64,000 nucleotides of DNA from NCBI RefSeq assembly GCF_027923405.1, contig NZ_BQYI01000001.1:883501-947500 (forward strand), given 5' to 3'. Origin of the DNA: Paenibacillus sp. YYML68. Its GTDB lineage: Bacteria; Bacillota; Bacilli; Paenibacillales; NBRC-103111. Shown here piece after piece: positions 33,846-42,125 of the stretch (position 1 is its first letter; each line of letters opens with the position of its first letter). The notes beneath the pieces were generated by a model. The model was not told the origin of the DNA. It was given only the letters and a program-made list of their open reading frames with translations, and made no database searches. Position numbers and translations under genes: made by a program.

Positions 33846-34145
33846 TCACAGCCTAAACCTCTCCATATGCTCGTACAGTCCTTCACGCAGCAGGACCTCC
33901 TTCTGCTTCGCCCCCATCAGATCGAAGTGAGGATAGGGTGCCCGTCGGTGAATGTACCGCGGTGACAGTCCGTGCCGAGTGCACCAGTCGGTGAGGCGCT
34001 CCAGATCGGCGCAGCCGACCTTCGTCACCGAGGTTACGCCCGGGAACCGGTCATCGATCCAATAATGTGTCAGATAGGCGATCTCACCTAGACTGACCTT
34101 TTCCTTCCATGCGGCCAATTGCTCGCGGTTAACTCCAAACGCCAT
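33846..34145 (-). CDS. YneQ-like conserved hypothetical protein
   Basis: 99 residues, soluble: MAFGVNREQLAAWKEKVSLG, then EIAYLTHYWIDDRFPGVTSVTK and RRAPYPHFDLMGAKQKEVL. The wording of these blocks and the length match, from memory, the B. subtilis YneQ family, which has no known function. Conserved His/Tyr/Trp/Asp/Asp (THYWIDDRFP) and HFDLMG could be catalytic or metal ligands, but this is not established. Convergent with the phosphoesterase gene. Confidence 0.8.
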   Translation of the reverse strand: MAFGVNREQLAAWKEKVSLGEIAYLTHYWIDDRFPGVTSVTKVGCADLERLTDWCTRHGLSPRYIHRRAPYPHFDLMGAKQKEVLLREGLYEHMERFRL

Positions 34146-34235
34146 TGTCCATGATCATCCCTTTACACGTAAATAATCAAGTATGCTAGCTGTGGCTCGT
34201 GTTCCTAATCATGAACGCTTCCAATAATCATTCCA

Positions 34236-34250
34236 TTGGAAACGCAATTA
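34236..34250 (+). promoter_or_regulatory. cre-like site upstream of pectate lyase
   Basis: TTGGAAACGCAATTA differs from the cre consensus WTGNAANCGNWNNCW at one fixed position. Catabolite repression of pectate lyases is common in Bacillota. Confidence 0.45.
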
Positions 34251-34302
34251 ATATTAGCTAAGGATTATTTTAACAATTCATCGGACGTGCTAGTGTACAG
34301 AC

Positions 34303-34312
34303 AAGGAGGTGA
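34303..34312 (+). promoter_or_regulatory. Orphan perfect Shine-Dalgarno (possible STAB-SD)
   Basis: AAGGAGGTGA complements the 16S 3' end over ten bases but has no ATG/GTG/TTG at usable spacing. The lyase start at 34388 has its own AAGGAGGA (34373-34380). Confidence 0.5.
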
Positions 34313-34387
34313 GCAAACGACCTGCCAGATGGACTTGCAAGGAATGCACCACCCATTATCTTACCCAATTCTAAGGAGGAATTCAGA

Positions 34388-35059
34388 ATGAAGAAGAAAG
34401 TCGTTAGCGTGATGATGTCCCTGATGCTCGCAGGTTCTGCAATCGCAGTCGTCCCAGCACAGGCTGCAACAGTCAAGGTTGATTCTACTATTATTGTAAA
34501 AGCAGGGCAAACGTACGACGGCGCGAACAACACTTATGTAGCGAATGCGAGCACGCTCGGCGACGGCAGCCAGGATGAAGGCCAGAAGCCAGTATTCCGT
34601 CTTGAGAATGGCGCTACATTGAAGAACGTGAAGCTCGGTGCACCAGCGGCTGACGGCGTACATTGCTACGGCAGCTGCAACATCACGAACGTACACTGGC
34701 TGGATGTAGGCGAGGATGCACTGACGCTGAAGTCGAGCGGTACGGTTACTATCAACGGCGGTTCTGCATACAAGGCATATGACAAAGTGTTCCAGTTGAA
34801 CGCTGCTGGTAAAATCATCATCAAAAACTTCCGCGCTGATGACATAGGTAAGCTGGTTCGTCAGCTGGGCGGCTCCACGTTCAAGACCGAAATGTTCGTT
34901 GAGAACAGCGACATCTCGAACGTGAAGGATTCGATCCTGCGCACAGACGCTAGCGTAAGCACAGGCAGCATCAAGAACACTCGTTACTCCAAGGTGCCGA
35001 CGCTGTTCAAGGGCTTCGCTTCCGGCAAGACGACTCAATCCGGCAACACACAGTACTAA
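34388..35059 (+). CDS. Secreted pectate lyase, polysaccharide lyase family 3
   Basis: 223 residues with a signal peptide ([20 protein letters not shown], cleavage near VPAQAA, residue 27). The mature protein is a short right-handed beta-helix typical of PL3: [64 protein letters not shown] and [25 protein letters not shown]. The acidic DVGEDA cluster is the calcium site region, and K/R residues in [14 protein letters not shown] are the expected catalytic bases. It cleaves polygalacturonate by beta-elimination outside the cell. A ribosome site AAGGAGGA lies 7 bases upstream, with a second orphan site 85 bases upstream and a cre-like site further out. Confidence 0.93.
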   Translation: MKKKVVSVMMSLMLAGSAIAVVPAQAATVKVDSTIIVKAGQTYDGANNTYVANASTLGDGSQDEGQKPVFRLENGATLKNVKLGAPAADGVHCYGSCNITNVHWLDVGEDALTLKSSGTVTINGGSAYKAYDKVFQLNAAGKIIIKNFRADDIGKLVRQLGGSTFKTEMFVENSDISNVKDSILRTDASVSTGSIKNTRYSKVPTLFKGFASGKTTQSGNTQY

Positions 35060-35100
35060 GTTGATTAAGCTTCGCCACAATAACTAAGCCTAGGTAAGAA

Positions 35101-35129
35101 CTCGCCGATGCATCGTCGGCGGGTTTTTT
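35101..35129 (+). terminator. Terminator after pectate lyase
   Basis: CTCGCCGA (35101-35108) pairs with TCGGCGGG (35116-35123), followed by six T. Confidence 0.85.
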
Positions 35130-35193
35130 ACTGCTAGCAGGTGTAACTTTTATCCAAATATGGAGTCTAATCAATAAAGGGAGGTGGCGTACG

Positions 35194-36420
35194 ATGACAA
35201 AGTGGACGCTACAAGGATTGGTTGCGGTCATAGCTGTGGTAGCCACAGGCTTCACAGGCATGCTGTGGCCCGAGGTCGCGGGTGCGACGCGAAGCATGAT
35301 CGGAACGATGGTGCCGCTCGAGCAGGTGCATCTGTATGACAACCCTTACCCGCCTCATCGGTCGGTTGGGAGGGTGGCCCCGTATCAGAATGTCGAGCCT
35401 GCGCTGAAGGATGGTCAGACGCAGGATCAAGTGATCGTGGAGACGAAGGAAGGATTATGGGTCAAGGTGCGTACCTGGCTCGGCGACAAGTGGGTGAGGG
35501 ACACGGATGCGATCGCGTACGGATCGTTCACCGTGGTGCAGCAGGACGTGACGCTAATGGGGGAGGCGAGGCTGTACGATGAGCCGCGAATTACGACCGA
35601 TACCGGTCAGCGGCTTGCTCCGCAGCAGGTGCGTGTGACGGCAAGGCTGTGGACTCGTCCGAAGTCTTTCTCCTCGGTGACCTCCATGATGCTGAGACAG
35701 GCGGAATGGGTGCGCGTGGAGACGTCATGGATGGGGGAGAAGTGGCTGCACAACCCGCCAATCTACGAGGACATTACACCGCAGCCGAGCGACTACTCGA
35801 TTAAGCTGCAGCAGCAGGAGCTTGCTTACTTGCTTCCGCATGCACAATCCTCCGAAGGACTGGCGCTTGCGCCGGGCGCCTACGAAGCAAGCGCCACCTA
35901 TGTCACAGGCTTCGGGCCGTGGAGTACGACATGGTACAGGGTGAAGCTGGCACAGGGTGATCGATGGGTAGCCCCGCAGGAGGGGAAGGTGTGGACGCAT
36001 TACCGCGTCATCCAAGCTCCTTATGAATTGAAGACAGAGGCGCGCTGCTCGACTGGGCCGCTCGGTATAGGAGAGCCATGCGGGCAGTGGCTGCCGAAGG
36101 GGACGTATCAGGCGCTGGAAGCGACAGGTCCGTGGATTAGTCTCGAGACGCCGTATGGCGTGAAATGGATACATGAGGAGCTTGCCCGCAAGGAGCGCCC
36201 GGAGGGGATCGTGCCGACCGATGAGTCCATTCAGCTGACGGCAGATATGGCAACGTACGCGTATCCGAGCACTGAGCAGATGGCTCATACGCCCGGCTTC
36301 TACGCGCCGCAGCAGGTGCAGGCGTTCGAGAAGTGGGACGCAGGCAACGGCGACGTCTGGTATCACTTCCGGTCGTTCAGCGGCTCGGAGTGGGTGAGGG
36401 TGCCGAAGCAGCCCTCCTAG
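35194..36420 (+). CDS. Secreted multi-domain SH3-like protein
   Basis: 408 residues with a signal peptide or N-terminal anchor (LQGLVAVIAVVATGFTGMLW). The rest is four or five repeats of about 70-80 residues ending in a shared pattern of strands: EGLWVKVRTWLGDKWVRDTD, EWVRVETSWMGEKWLHNPP, TWYRVKLAQGDRWVAPQEG, PWISLETPYGVKWIHEEL and VWYHFRSFSGSEWVRVPK. These look like SH3b-like wall- or surface-binding modules, each beginning with a 'lYd.P' strand. No enzymatic domain is seen. GGGAGGTGG precedes the ATG. An envelope adaptor role is inferred. Confidence 0.75.
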   Translation: MTKWTLQGLVAVIAVVATGFTGMLWPEVAGATRSMIGTMVPLEQVHLYDNPYPPHRSVGRVAPYQNVEPALKDGQTQDQVIVETKEGLWVKVRTWLGDKWVRDTDAIAYGSFTVVQQDVTLMGEARLYDEPRITTDTGQRLAPQQVRVTARLWTRPKSFSSVTSMMLRQAEWVRVETSWMGEKWLHNPPIYEDITPQPSDYSIKLQQQELAYLLPHAQSSEGLALAPGAYEASATYVTGFGPWSTTWYRVKLAQGDRWVAPQEGKVWTHYRVIQAPYELKTEARCSTGPLGIGEPCGQWLPKGTYQALEATGPWISLETPYGVKWIHEELARKERPEGIVPTDESIQLTADMATYAYPSTEQMAHTPGFYAPQQVQAFEKWDAGNGDVWYHFRSFSGSEWVRVPKQPS

Positions 36421-36426
36421 CTGAAG

Positions 36427-36468
36427 AAGGACCCGCGAAGGCCGGTTGAGCGCCTAGCGGGTCCTTGC
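36427..36468. terminator. Bidirectional terminator
   Basis: AAGGACCCGC (36427-36436) pairs with GCGGGTCCTT (36457-36466) between convergent genes. Confidence 0.82.
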
Positions 36469-36481
36469 TTGTCATCGAAGC

Positions 36482-36838
36482 TTATAATAGCGAGAAGCTG
36501 GAGGTAAGTGCGCGCGCCTCGGACTTCTCCATCGGCGGCAGGACGACGACGGTCAGTGAGCCGGAGGGCACCTCGGTGTGACCGGCATCCCGGATCGACA
36601 AGTAGCCTTCGCCAGACAGGCGCAGCAGCTCCTGCTCGGTTCCTTTGAGCACAATTTTCTTTTGTCCGCTTTGCAGCCACGCCTGGAAGGCGTCGTGATT
36701 CGCTTTCTCATTCAGAAGCACATGCAGGGTCATGGTCGTTGCAGCATGGGCGACCTGTGCGGCGATCTTGCCTGCAGACATCTCTAGCTCGTCGTTCACC
36801 ACATAATACTGTACATAATCGGTAATCGTAGCTTCCAT
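36482..36838 (-). CDS. PTH2-family peptidyl-tRNA hydrolase-like protein
   Basis: 118 residues from ATG 36838 (GAGAGGA upstream). VQYYVVNDELEMSAGKIAAQVAHAATTM (residues 9-36) is the PTH2 signature in which GK.A.Q..HA. forms the active-site helix. IVLKGTEQELLRLSGEGYLSIRDAGHTEVPSGSLTVVVLPP completes the fold. The archaeal/eukaryotic-type enzyme recycles peptidyl-tRNA; bacterial members are accessory to classical Pth or uncharacterised. The longer open frame upstream lacks a site and runs through the intergenic region. Divergent from mobB. Confidence 0.85.
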   Translation of the reverse strand: MEATITDYVQYYVVNDELEMSAGKIAAQVAHAATTMTLHVLLNEKANHDAFQAWLQSGQKKIVLKGTEQELLRLSGEGYLSIRDAGHTEVPSGSLTVVVLPPMEKSEARALTSSFSLL

Positions 36839-37016
36839 GATCCTCTCGTACCTCCCTGAGATGAGTAGTGGCATACTCTTCCTATTATAGCGGCTTGTGG
36901 ATGCTGAACTCAAACGGGACGCAACACCGAGGCTTGACCTGCCCTGTTGCAGGATAGCATACAAGTGGTGTGATCATATATGATAAGGTCAAACAAGCAG
37001 AAGGGACCCAGAAACG

Positions 37017-37598
37017 ATGAGCGAAGCGATATTCTTGGTATCGGGGTATAAAAACAGCGGAAAAACAACGCTCGTCTGTAAGCTCATTCGGCTCCTCCGC
37101 GAGCAGGGACGGACCGTCGGCACGATCAAGCATGATGCTCACGACTTCGAGCTCGATCTAGAGGGTAAGGATACGTGGCAGCATCGGCAAGCCGGGGCTG
37201 AGGCGGTCGCCATTACGTCTGATCAAGGAGGTCGCACCTTCATCATGGAGCAGCGGTCGCTTGAGCTTGCTGAGCTGATTGCGCGGCTATCGCATCTCGA
37301 TGTCGTCGTCGCCGAAGGGTTCAAGCATGCGGATTATCCGAAAATCGTCATCGTCCGCGAGGAGGCGCATTTACCGCTCCTGTCGCAGGTGCGGCAGGCT
37401 GCCGTTATCGCGACATGGCTGCCTAGTGAGACGGTTGAGCCGCATGCAAGTGGAGTACCGGTCGTGTCGATCGACCGGACGGAGGAACTGCTTGAGCTCG
37501 TCATGGAGAAGGCGAAGGAGCATGCGGCTGCCGGTCCCAGTTCGGCATCCAATAGCCGTACTTCGCAGCCAAGCACAGGAGGCGACACGCATGCGTGA
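37017..37598 (+). CDS. mobB: Molybdopterin-guanine dinucleotide biosynthesis adaptor MobB
   Basis: 193 residues. The P-loop GYKNSGKTTLVCKLI begins at residue 9. GTIKHDAHDFELDLEGKDTWQHRQAGAEAV is the MobB signature, and VVVAEGFKHADYPKIV follows. It is a GTP-binding partner that helps MobA attach GMP to molybdopterin. AGAAGGGA precedes the ATG. The extra C-terminal 25 residues are Ser/Ala-rich and overlap the mobA start by 8 bp, which argues for translational coupling. No other molybdenum cofactor genes are in the window. Confidence 0.92.
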   Translation: MSEAIFLVSGYKNSGKTTLVCKLIRLLREQGRTVGTIKHDAHDFELDLEGKDTWQHRQAGAEAVAITSDQGGRTFIMEQRSLELAELIARLSHLDVVVAEGFKHADYPKIVIVREEAHLPLLSQVRQAAVIATWLPSETVEPHASGVPVVSIDRTEELLELVMEKAKEHAAAGPSSASNSRTSQPSTGGDTHA

Positions 37599-38229
37599 GG
37601 AGCTGACCAGCAGGCACGAGGAGCTGACAGGCGTCATCATCGCTGGTGGTCGCAATGAGCGAATGGGGCAGGTGAAGGGGCTCATGCCGATCGCGGACGA
37701 GCCGTTGATCGCCCGTACGCTGCGTGAGCTGAGTCAGGTGTGCAGACGCCGCTTGCTCGTTGATAACGAGCCGGAGCGGTTCCGGCCTTACGCAGCAGCG
37801 GCCTGTGCGGAGCTCATTCGCGACGTTGTGCCGCACAGAGGGCCGATGAGCGGGCTGCACGCCGCGCTCGCTCATGGCTCTACGCCCTACTACTGGGCGG
37901 TAGGCAGCGATATGCCGTTCGTGTCGGGACAGGCGGCCATCTGGCTGCTCGAACGGCTGAAGGCTGAGCCTATGGAGGTGCTGGCGATTGTGCCGCGCAT
38001 CGATGGACAGGTGCATCCGCTCCACGGCGTGTACCGTCAAGAATGCCTGTCCTCCATGACGGAGGCGCTGCAGTCGGAGCGAACCGGACTCATTCGCTGG
38101 CTGGGGGGCATTCATGCGTTGTATGTAACAGAGCAGGAGCTGACGGAGGCCGGTTTTGCGACGCGTATAGTAGACAGCTTCAATGATGAGGAAGGCTACA
38201 GGCGTTGCGTGGAGGCGGCATTATCTTAA
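37591..38229 (+). CDS. mobA: Molybdenum cofactor guanylyltransferase MobA
   Basis: 212 residues from ATG 37591 with AGGAGG 10 bases upstream; the longer open frame is a shadow of mobB. The N-terminal nucleotide-binding motif VIIAGGRNERMGQVKGLMPI is the hallmark of MobA/MobA-like NTP transferases, followed by DVVPHRGPMSGLHAAL and the metal-binding VGSDMPFV (Asp of GCDMPF). It transfers GMP from GTP to Mo-molybdopterin in the cytoplasm. It overlaps mobB, and no terminator is obvious before the next promoter. Confidence 0.93.
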   Translation: MREELTSRHEELTGVIIAGGRNERMGQVKGLMPIADEPLIARTLRELSQVCRRRLLVDNEPERFRPYAAAACAELIRDVVPHRGPMSGLHAALAHGSTPYYWAVGSDMPFVSGQAAIWLLERLKAEPMEVLAIVPRIDGQVHPLHGVYRQECLSSMTEALQSERTGLIRWLGGIHALYVTEQELTEAGFATRIVDSFNDEEGYRRCVEAALS

Positions 38230-38260
38230 ACAAATCTTATCAATTTCTAATAGTTTCCTA

Positions 38261-38340
38261 TGCTAGAATAGACAAGGTTGAAGGTAGGTTCCAACTGCTG
38301 TAAGCAGCGGAATAAGGAGCCTGACCTGACCGATATTATT
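38261..38340 (+). promoter_or_regulatory. Extended -10 and structured leader of the lamin-tail protein gene
   Basis: TGCTAGAAT (38261-38269) is an extended -10. The leader then holds a nested hairpin: TTCC (38289-38292) with GGAA (38309-38312), enclosing CTGCT (38295-38299) with AGCAG (38303-38307). Confidence 0.45.
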
Positions 38341-38355
38341 CTGGGAGGGAAATTT

Positions 38356-40752
38356 ATGAATTTGAATCGTCGTCATGTCCGTGCTCTGACGTCGCTTTCT
38401 GTGGCAGTAGCGGTTGCAATGTCCGCCATCCTGCTGCCTGTACCGTCTTACGCTGAAGGACCGCAGGATCCAGCGCCTGTCATTCAGCCTGTAGGTACAC
38501 CGAACGGCAAGAAGGTGCTGTTCGACAACACGCACGGCCAAACGGCAGGAGCTGCCGACTGGGTTATTGACGGAGCATTCTCTGATTTTGCGAATGCGCT
38601 GGCGAATAACGGCTATTACGTGAAGGAGCTGCGTAAGACGACGCCGATTACGACGGCGGATCTGGCGGGCTACGACGTGTTCGTGCTTCCGGAGGCGAAT
38701 ATTCCTTACAAGACGAGCGAGCAGGCTGCTCTTGTGCAGTATGTGCAAGGCGGAGGAAGCTTGTTCTTCGTCTCCGACCATTACAATGCGGACCGTAACA
38801 AGAACCGTTGGGATTCGTCTGAAGCGTTCAACGGCTACCGTCGCGGTGCATGGTCCGATCCAGGCAAGGGAATGAGCACCGAGGAGCGCAACTCGGCTGC
38901 GATGCAGGATGTCGTTAGCTCGGATTGGCTCGCGACCAACTTCGGTATTCGCTTCCGTTATAACGCACTTGGTGATGTGAATGCGACTCAGGTCGTAACA
39001 CCTTCCCAGGCGTTCGGCATTACGTCTGGTGTATCGTCGGTTGCGATGCATGCCGGCTCGACACTGGCGGTCATCGATCCGCAGAAGGCGAAGGGGATCG
39101 TGTACTTGCCTTCGACGAGCGCGAAGTGGGGTCCTGCTGTCGATCAGGGCGTCTATGCAGGCGGCGGCGTACCAGAGGGTCCTTACGTAGCAGTATCCAA
39201 GCTGGGTGCAGGTAAGGCAGGCTTTATTGGCGATTCTTCCCCAGTTGAAGATATTACACCGAAGTATACACGCGAGGAGACAGGCTCCTCGAAGAAGACG
39301 TATGACGGCTTCAAGGAGCAGAATGACGCCATTCTGCTTGTGAATATGGTGAACTGGCTGGCCACGAAGGAAAGCTATACGAACTTCAGCCAAGTACCAG
39401 GGCTGACGCTTGACCAACCGACTCCGTTGCTCGCGATGGAGACGCCGCAGACGTCGACAGAGCCGCAGGCAGAGCCGTGGTCCGCGCCAGCAGCAGGCTA
39501 CAAGTGGTGGGATCGCTCGACGTTCAAGCCAGGCTCCTACGGCTACGGCACAACTGGCGGTGGCGGCGGTACGGGTGATGGCACAGGCGTATTCATCTCC
39601 GAATATATCGAAGGCAGCAGCTACAACAAGGCCATCGAAGTATACAATGGCACAGGTGCTTCCATCAGTCTGAGCGGCTACACGCTGGCTCAGTCCAACA
39701 CGTCGACTGAGATCGCACTGAACGGTACACTCGCAGCAGGCGATGTCTATGTCGTCGCGCATCCGAGCGCGGCGAGCAACATTTTGGCAGTGGCTGATAC
39801 TACGAGCTCCTCGATCGCGTTTAACGGTGACGATGCGGTTACGCTGAAGCTGAACGGTGCGGCGATCGATGTCGTCGGCACAGCTGGCGTATCGTTCGGT
39901 ACGGACAAGACGCTCGTGCGTAACAACTCCGTAGCAGTAGGCAGCACGTCTTACAGCTCTGGCGAGTGGGCGGTATATGCATCGAACACAGCGACATACC
40001 TCGGCTCCCATACAGCTGCTGCTCCTGCGAACCAGCCTCCTGTCGTAGCAGCGCCAATCGCTGATCGTTCGGCAACAGCTGGCAGCGGTACCTTCACCGT
40101 TGATGCAACCAGCACATTCAGCGATCCGAACGGCGATACGCTGACGCTGACAGCTTCGACGAGCAACAGCTCCGTAGCGACAGTATCAGTTAGCGGCAAG
40201 CTGCTGAATATCAACCCGCTTGCAGCAGGTACGGCTACGATTACGGTTACAGCCAATGATGGCAAGGGCGGCAGCGTGTCTGATAGCTTCGTCGTCACGG
40301 TAACAGCGGCAGCAGCCGTTACATTGAATGAAGCGTTCGAGAGTGGCAGCAAGGGAGCATACACGGCGGGTAATGTGACGCTTGCTTCCGGTTCGTGGTA
40401 CTTCGACAACGCTCTGATTGGCAACCTCACGACGGATCAGAAGACAGGCACACAATCCGCGCGTCTGCGGGCTGCGGGCTCGATGTCGATGAACTTCAAC
40501 GTGAACGGTGCGACGACAGTTACGCTCAAGGTCGCGAACTTTGGTTCCGACAGCGGTGCAACGTGGAAGCTGCAGAAGTCTACGAACAACGGCTCGACAT
40601 GGACCGATGTGACGAGTGCGGTGACGGCGACTTCGACGTTAACGGATAAGACGATTGCAGTGAACGAGTCAGGCTCAGTTCGCTTCAAGATCGTAGTAGC
40701 TGGAACGAGCAGTGCACGTCTGAATATCGACGAGTTCAAGGTTACGAACTAA
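38356..40752 (+). CDS. Large secreted protein: GATase-like/DUF4350-type domain, lamin-tail domain, Ig-like domain, C-terminal beta-sandwich
   Basis: 798 residues from ATG 38356 (GGGAGGG upstream). Signal peptide residues 1-36 (SVAVAVAMSAILLPVPSYAEG). Domain 1 (about 50-350): KVLFDNTHGQTAGAADWVID, DVFVLPEANIPYKTSEQAAL and GGSLFFVSDHYNADRN, a class-I glutamine-amidotransferase/DUF4350-like fold without a clear catalytic Cys. Gly-rich linker near 400. Lamin-tail (LTD) domain (about 412-520; VFISEYIEGSSYNKAIEVYN). Ig/cadherin-like domain (about 557-655; PNGDTLTLTAS). C-terminal beta-sandwich (660-798; DVTSAVTATSTLTDKTIAV). LTD and Ig modules commonly accompany secreted nucleases, but no nuclease motif is visible here. 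Probably extracellular; function unknown. Confidence 0.78.
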   Translation: MNLNRRHVRALTSLSVAVAVAMSAILLPVPSYAEGPQDPAPVIQPVGTPNGKKVLFDNTHGQTAGAADWVIDGAFSDFANALANNGYYVKELRKTTPITTADLAGYDVFVLPEANIPYKTSEQAALVQYVQGGGSLFFVSDHYNADRNKNRWDSSEAFNGYRRGAWSDPGKGMSTEERNSAAMQDVVSSDWLATNFGIRFRYNALGDVNATQVVTPSQAFGITSGVSSVAMHAGSTLAVIDPQKAKGIVYLPSTSAKWGPAVDQGVYAGGGVPEGPYVAVSKLGAGKAGFIGDSSPVEDITPKYTREETGSSKKTYDGFKEQNDAILLVNMVNWLATKESYTNFSQVPGLTLDQPTPLLAMETPQTSTEPQAEPWSAPAAGYKWWDRSTFKPGSYGYGTTGGGGGTGDGTGVFISEYIEGSSYNKAIEVYNGTGASISLSGYTLAQSNTSTEIALNGTLAAGDVYVVAHPSAASNILAVADTTSSSIAFNGDDAVTLKLNGAAIDVVGTAGVSFGTDKTLVRNNSVAVGSTSYSSGEWAVYASNTATYLGSHTAAAPANQPPVVAAPIADRSATAGSGTFTVDATSTFSDPNGDTLTLTASTSNSSVATVSVSGKLLNINPLAAGTATITVTANDGKGGSVSDSFVVTVTAAAAVTLNEAFESGSKGAYTAGNVTLASGSWYFDNALIGNLTTDQKTGTQSARLRAAGSMSMNFNVNGATTVTLKVANFGSDSGATWKLQKSTNNGSTWTDVTSAVTATSTLTDKTIAVNESGSVRFKIVVAGTSSARLNIDEFKVTN

Positions 40753-40795
40753 GCGAAACCTCGCGTCTACGATGCGAATGCAGAGCTTCACAAGG

Positions 40796-40825
40796 AGGGC
40801 TGCCCTGAATGGGGCAGCTCTCTTC
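40796..40825 (+). terminator. Terminator after lamin-tail protein gene
   Basis: AGGGCTGCCC (40796-40805) pairs with GGGCAGCTCT (40812-40821), with one wobble. The T tract is weak. Confidence 0.65.
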
Positions 40826-40923
40826 ATGCTTGATGGCGTGCATCCAAGGTGAACGTAAGCTATGATGGAGCTGAGGAATTCGAAATCGAATAGCAACACA
40901 ACGCTTAGAGAGGAGCGGACTTC

Positions 40924-41844
40924 ATGGCACAGCTTGCAGTAGTCGGCAGCTTGAATATGGATATGGTGAACCAGGTAGACGAGCATCCGAGGCCGGGCGA
41001 AACAGTGAGAGGCTGGGGGACCGCCTACTACCCGGGAGGCAAGGGGGCGAATCAGGCTGTCGCAGCTGCGATGGCTGGGGCGCAGGTGCGCATGCTCGGG
41101 GCGGTCGGAGACGATGGCTTCGGCAGCAGTCTGCTGGAGGAGCTCACTCGAAGGCAAGTAAGCACGGAGCATCTGCTTCGCAAGCCAGTCACCTCGGGGA
41201 TGGCCTTCATCACGGTGAGTCGGTCTGGGGAGAACAGCATCATCCTCTCGGAAGGGGCGAACGGCCTGCTCACCGATCAGGATGCTGAACAAGCTGTAGC
41301 ACGAGGCTTGCTGCAGGGAGTATCGGCTGTGCTGCTGCAGAATGAAATTCCGTGGGCCGTCAACGTGCGTATACTTGAGCTGGCAGCGGAGTCAGGCGTA
41401 CCTGTATATCTGAATCCGGCTCCGGCTACGGATGTGCCAGAAGAGCAGCTGAGACTCGTCCATACGCTCGTGGTGAATGAGACGGAGGCGGCGGTCATCA
41501 GTGGTGCAGAGGCTCGAACGCCTGAGGAAGCGCTGCTTGTGGCAGAGCGGCTTCGCGTTCGGGGAGTGCGCAACGTCATCGTGACGCTCGGTGAACAGGG
41601 GGCCGTGTATGCGGGTGAGGAAGGAACGCTGGTCCAGTCGGCGTACAAGGTCGAGCCGGTCGATACGACAGCGGCCGGGGACACGTTCATCGGTGTCTAC
41701 GCAGCTGCGCGTGCCAGAGGTGAGTCGGCTCGCAGTGCGCTTGATGCAGCGTCAGCAGCAGCAGCACTAGCTGTGACAAGACGTGGTGCGCAAGAATCGA
41801 TTCCGATGTGGCACGAGATTGCTGCTTTTAGACAAGGGACGTAA
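40924..41844 (+). CDS. rbsK: Ribokinase
   Basis: 306-residue PfkB-family sugar kinase. VVGSLNMDMVNQVDEHPRPGETVRG and YYPGGKGANQAVAAAMAGA (residues about 40-58) are the ribokinase N-terminal signature, and DTTAAGDTFIGVYAAARARGE (near 245-265) is the C-terminal PfkB signature with the catalytic Asp. It phosphorylates ribose to ribose-5-phosphate in the cytoplasm. No ribose transporter or RbsR is adjacent, so it may serve nucleoside or scattered ribose uptake. GAGAGGAG precedes the ATG; monocistronic. Confidence 0.94.
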   Translation: MAQLAVVGSLNMDMVNQVDEHPRPGETVRGWGTAYYPGGKGANQAVAAAMAGAQVRMLGAVGDDGFGSSLLEELTRRQVSTEHLLRKPVTSGMAFITVSRSGENSIILSEGANGLLTDQDAEQAVARGLLQGVSAVLLQNEIPWAVNVRILELAAESGVPVYLNPAPATDVPEEQLRLVHTLVVNETEAAVISGAEARTPEEALLVAERLRVRGVRNVIVTLGEQGAVYAGEEGTLVQSAYKVEPVDTTAAGDTFIGVYAAARARGESARSALDAASAAAALAVTRRGAQESIPMWHEIAAFRQGT

Positions 41845-41886
41845 GCAAGACAGTGACTCTTTAATAGTAGGAAGTAGCAAGGAGAG

Positions 41887-41926
41887 GCTGCACCGAAGCT
41901 CATAGGAGCGGGGGAGCGGCTTTTTT
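41887..41926 (+). terminator. Terminator after ribokinase gene
   Basis: GCTGCACC (41887-41894) pairs imperfectly with GGAGCGGC (41913-41920), then six T. Confidence 0.65.
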
Positions 41927-42125
41927 GTGCTGTCTATTACAACAATTTAACAATTTCTTCAACTATGAATGTGTGAAAATAAACAAAAAAACTGGGTTTC
42001 GGTCGAGCGGAAAAAAAGGTATGATGAGACTATATATTTTTTCTACAAGATTCGCTTCATGATAGGGTCGCAAAGACTATGACCTGTGACTTTAGAATGA
42101 CTTAATAAAGGAGATTACAAATCTG

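Noticed and set aside
34329-34391. 20-codon upstream frame overlapping the pectate lyase start (ATGA)
   Set aside because: Its ATG is 16 bases from the orphan Shine-Dalgarno, too far for efficient use, and the peptide shows no feature. The STAB-SD reading is preferred.
37279-37590. Longer mobA start inside mobB
   Set aside because: The extension is Arg/Ser-rich out-of-frame mobB sequence. ATG 37591 has a proper ribosome site and gives the usual MobA length.
38263-40011. 582-codon open frame on the minus strand
   Set aside because: Antisense of the lamin-tail protein gene, with an Arg/Cys-rich composition unlike a real protein and no start signal.
42050-42110. c-di-GMP (GEMM-I) riboswitch upstream of the giant gene
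   Set aside because: GGGTCGCAAAGACTATGACC resembles the GGACGCAAAGCC half of GEMM, but the required GCAAACC partner and tetraloop stem are absent. A covariance-model search would settle it.
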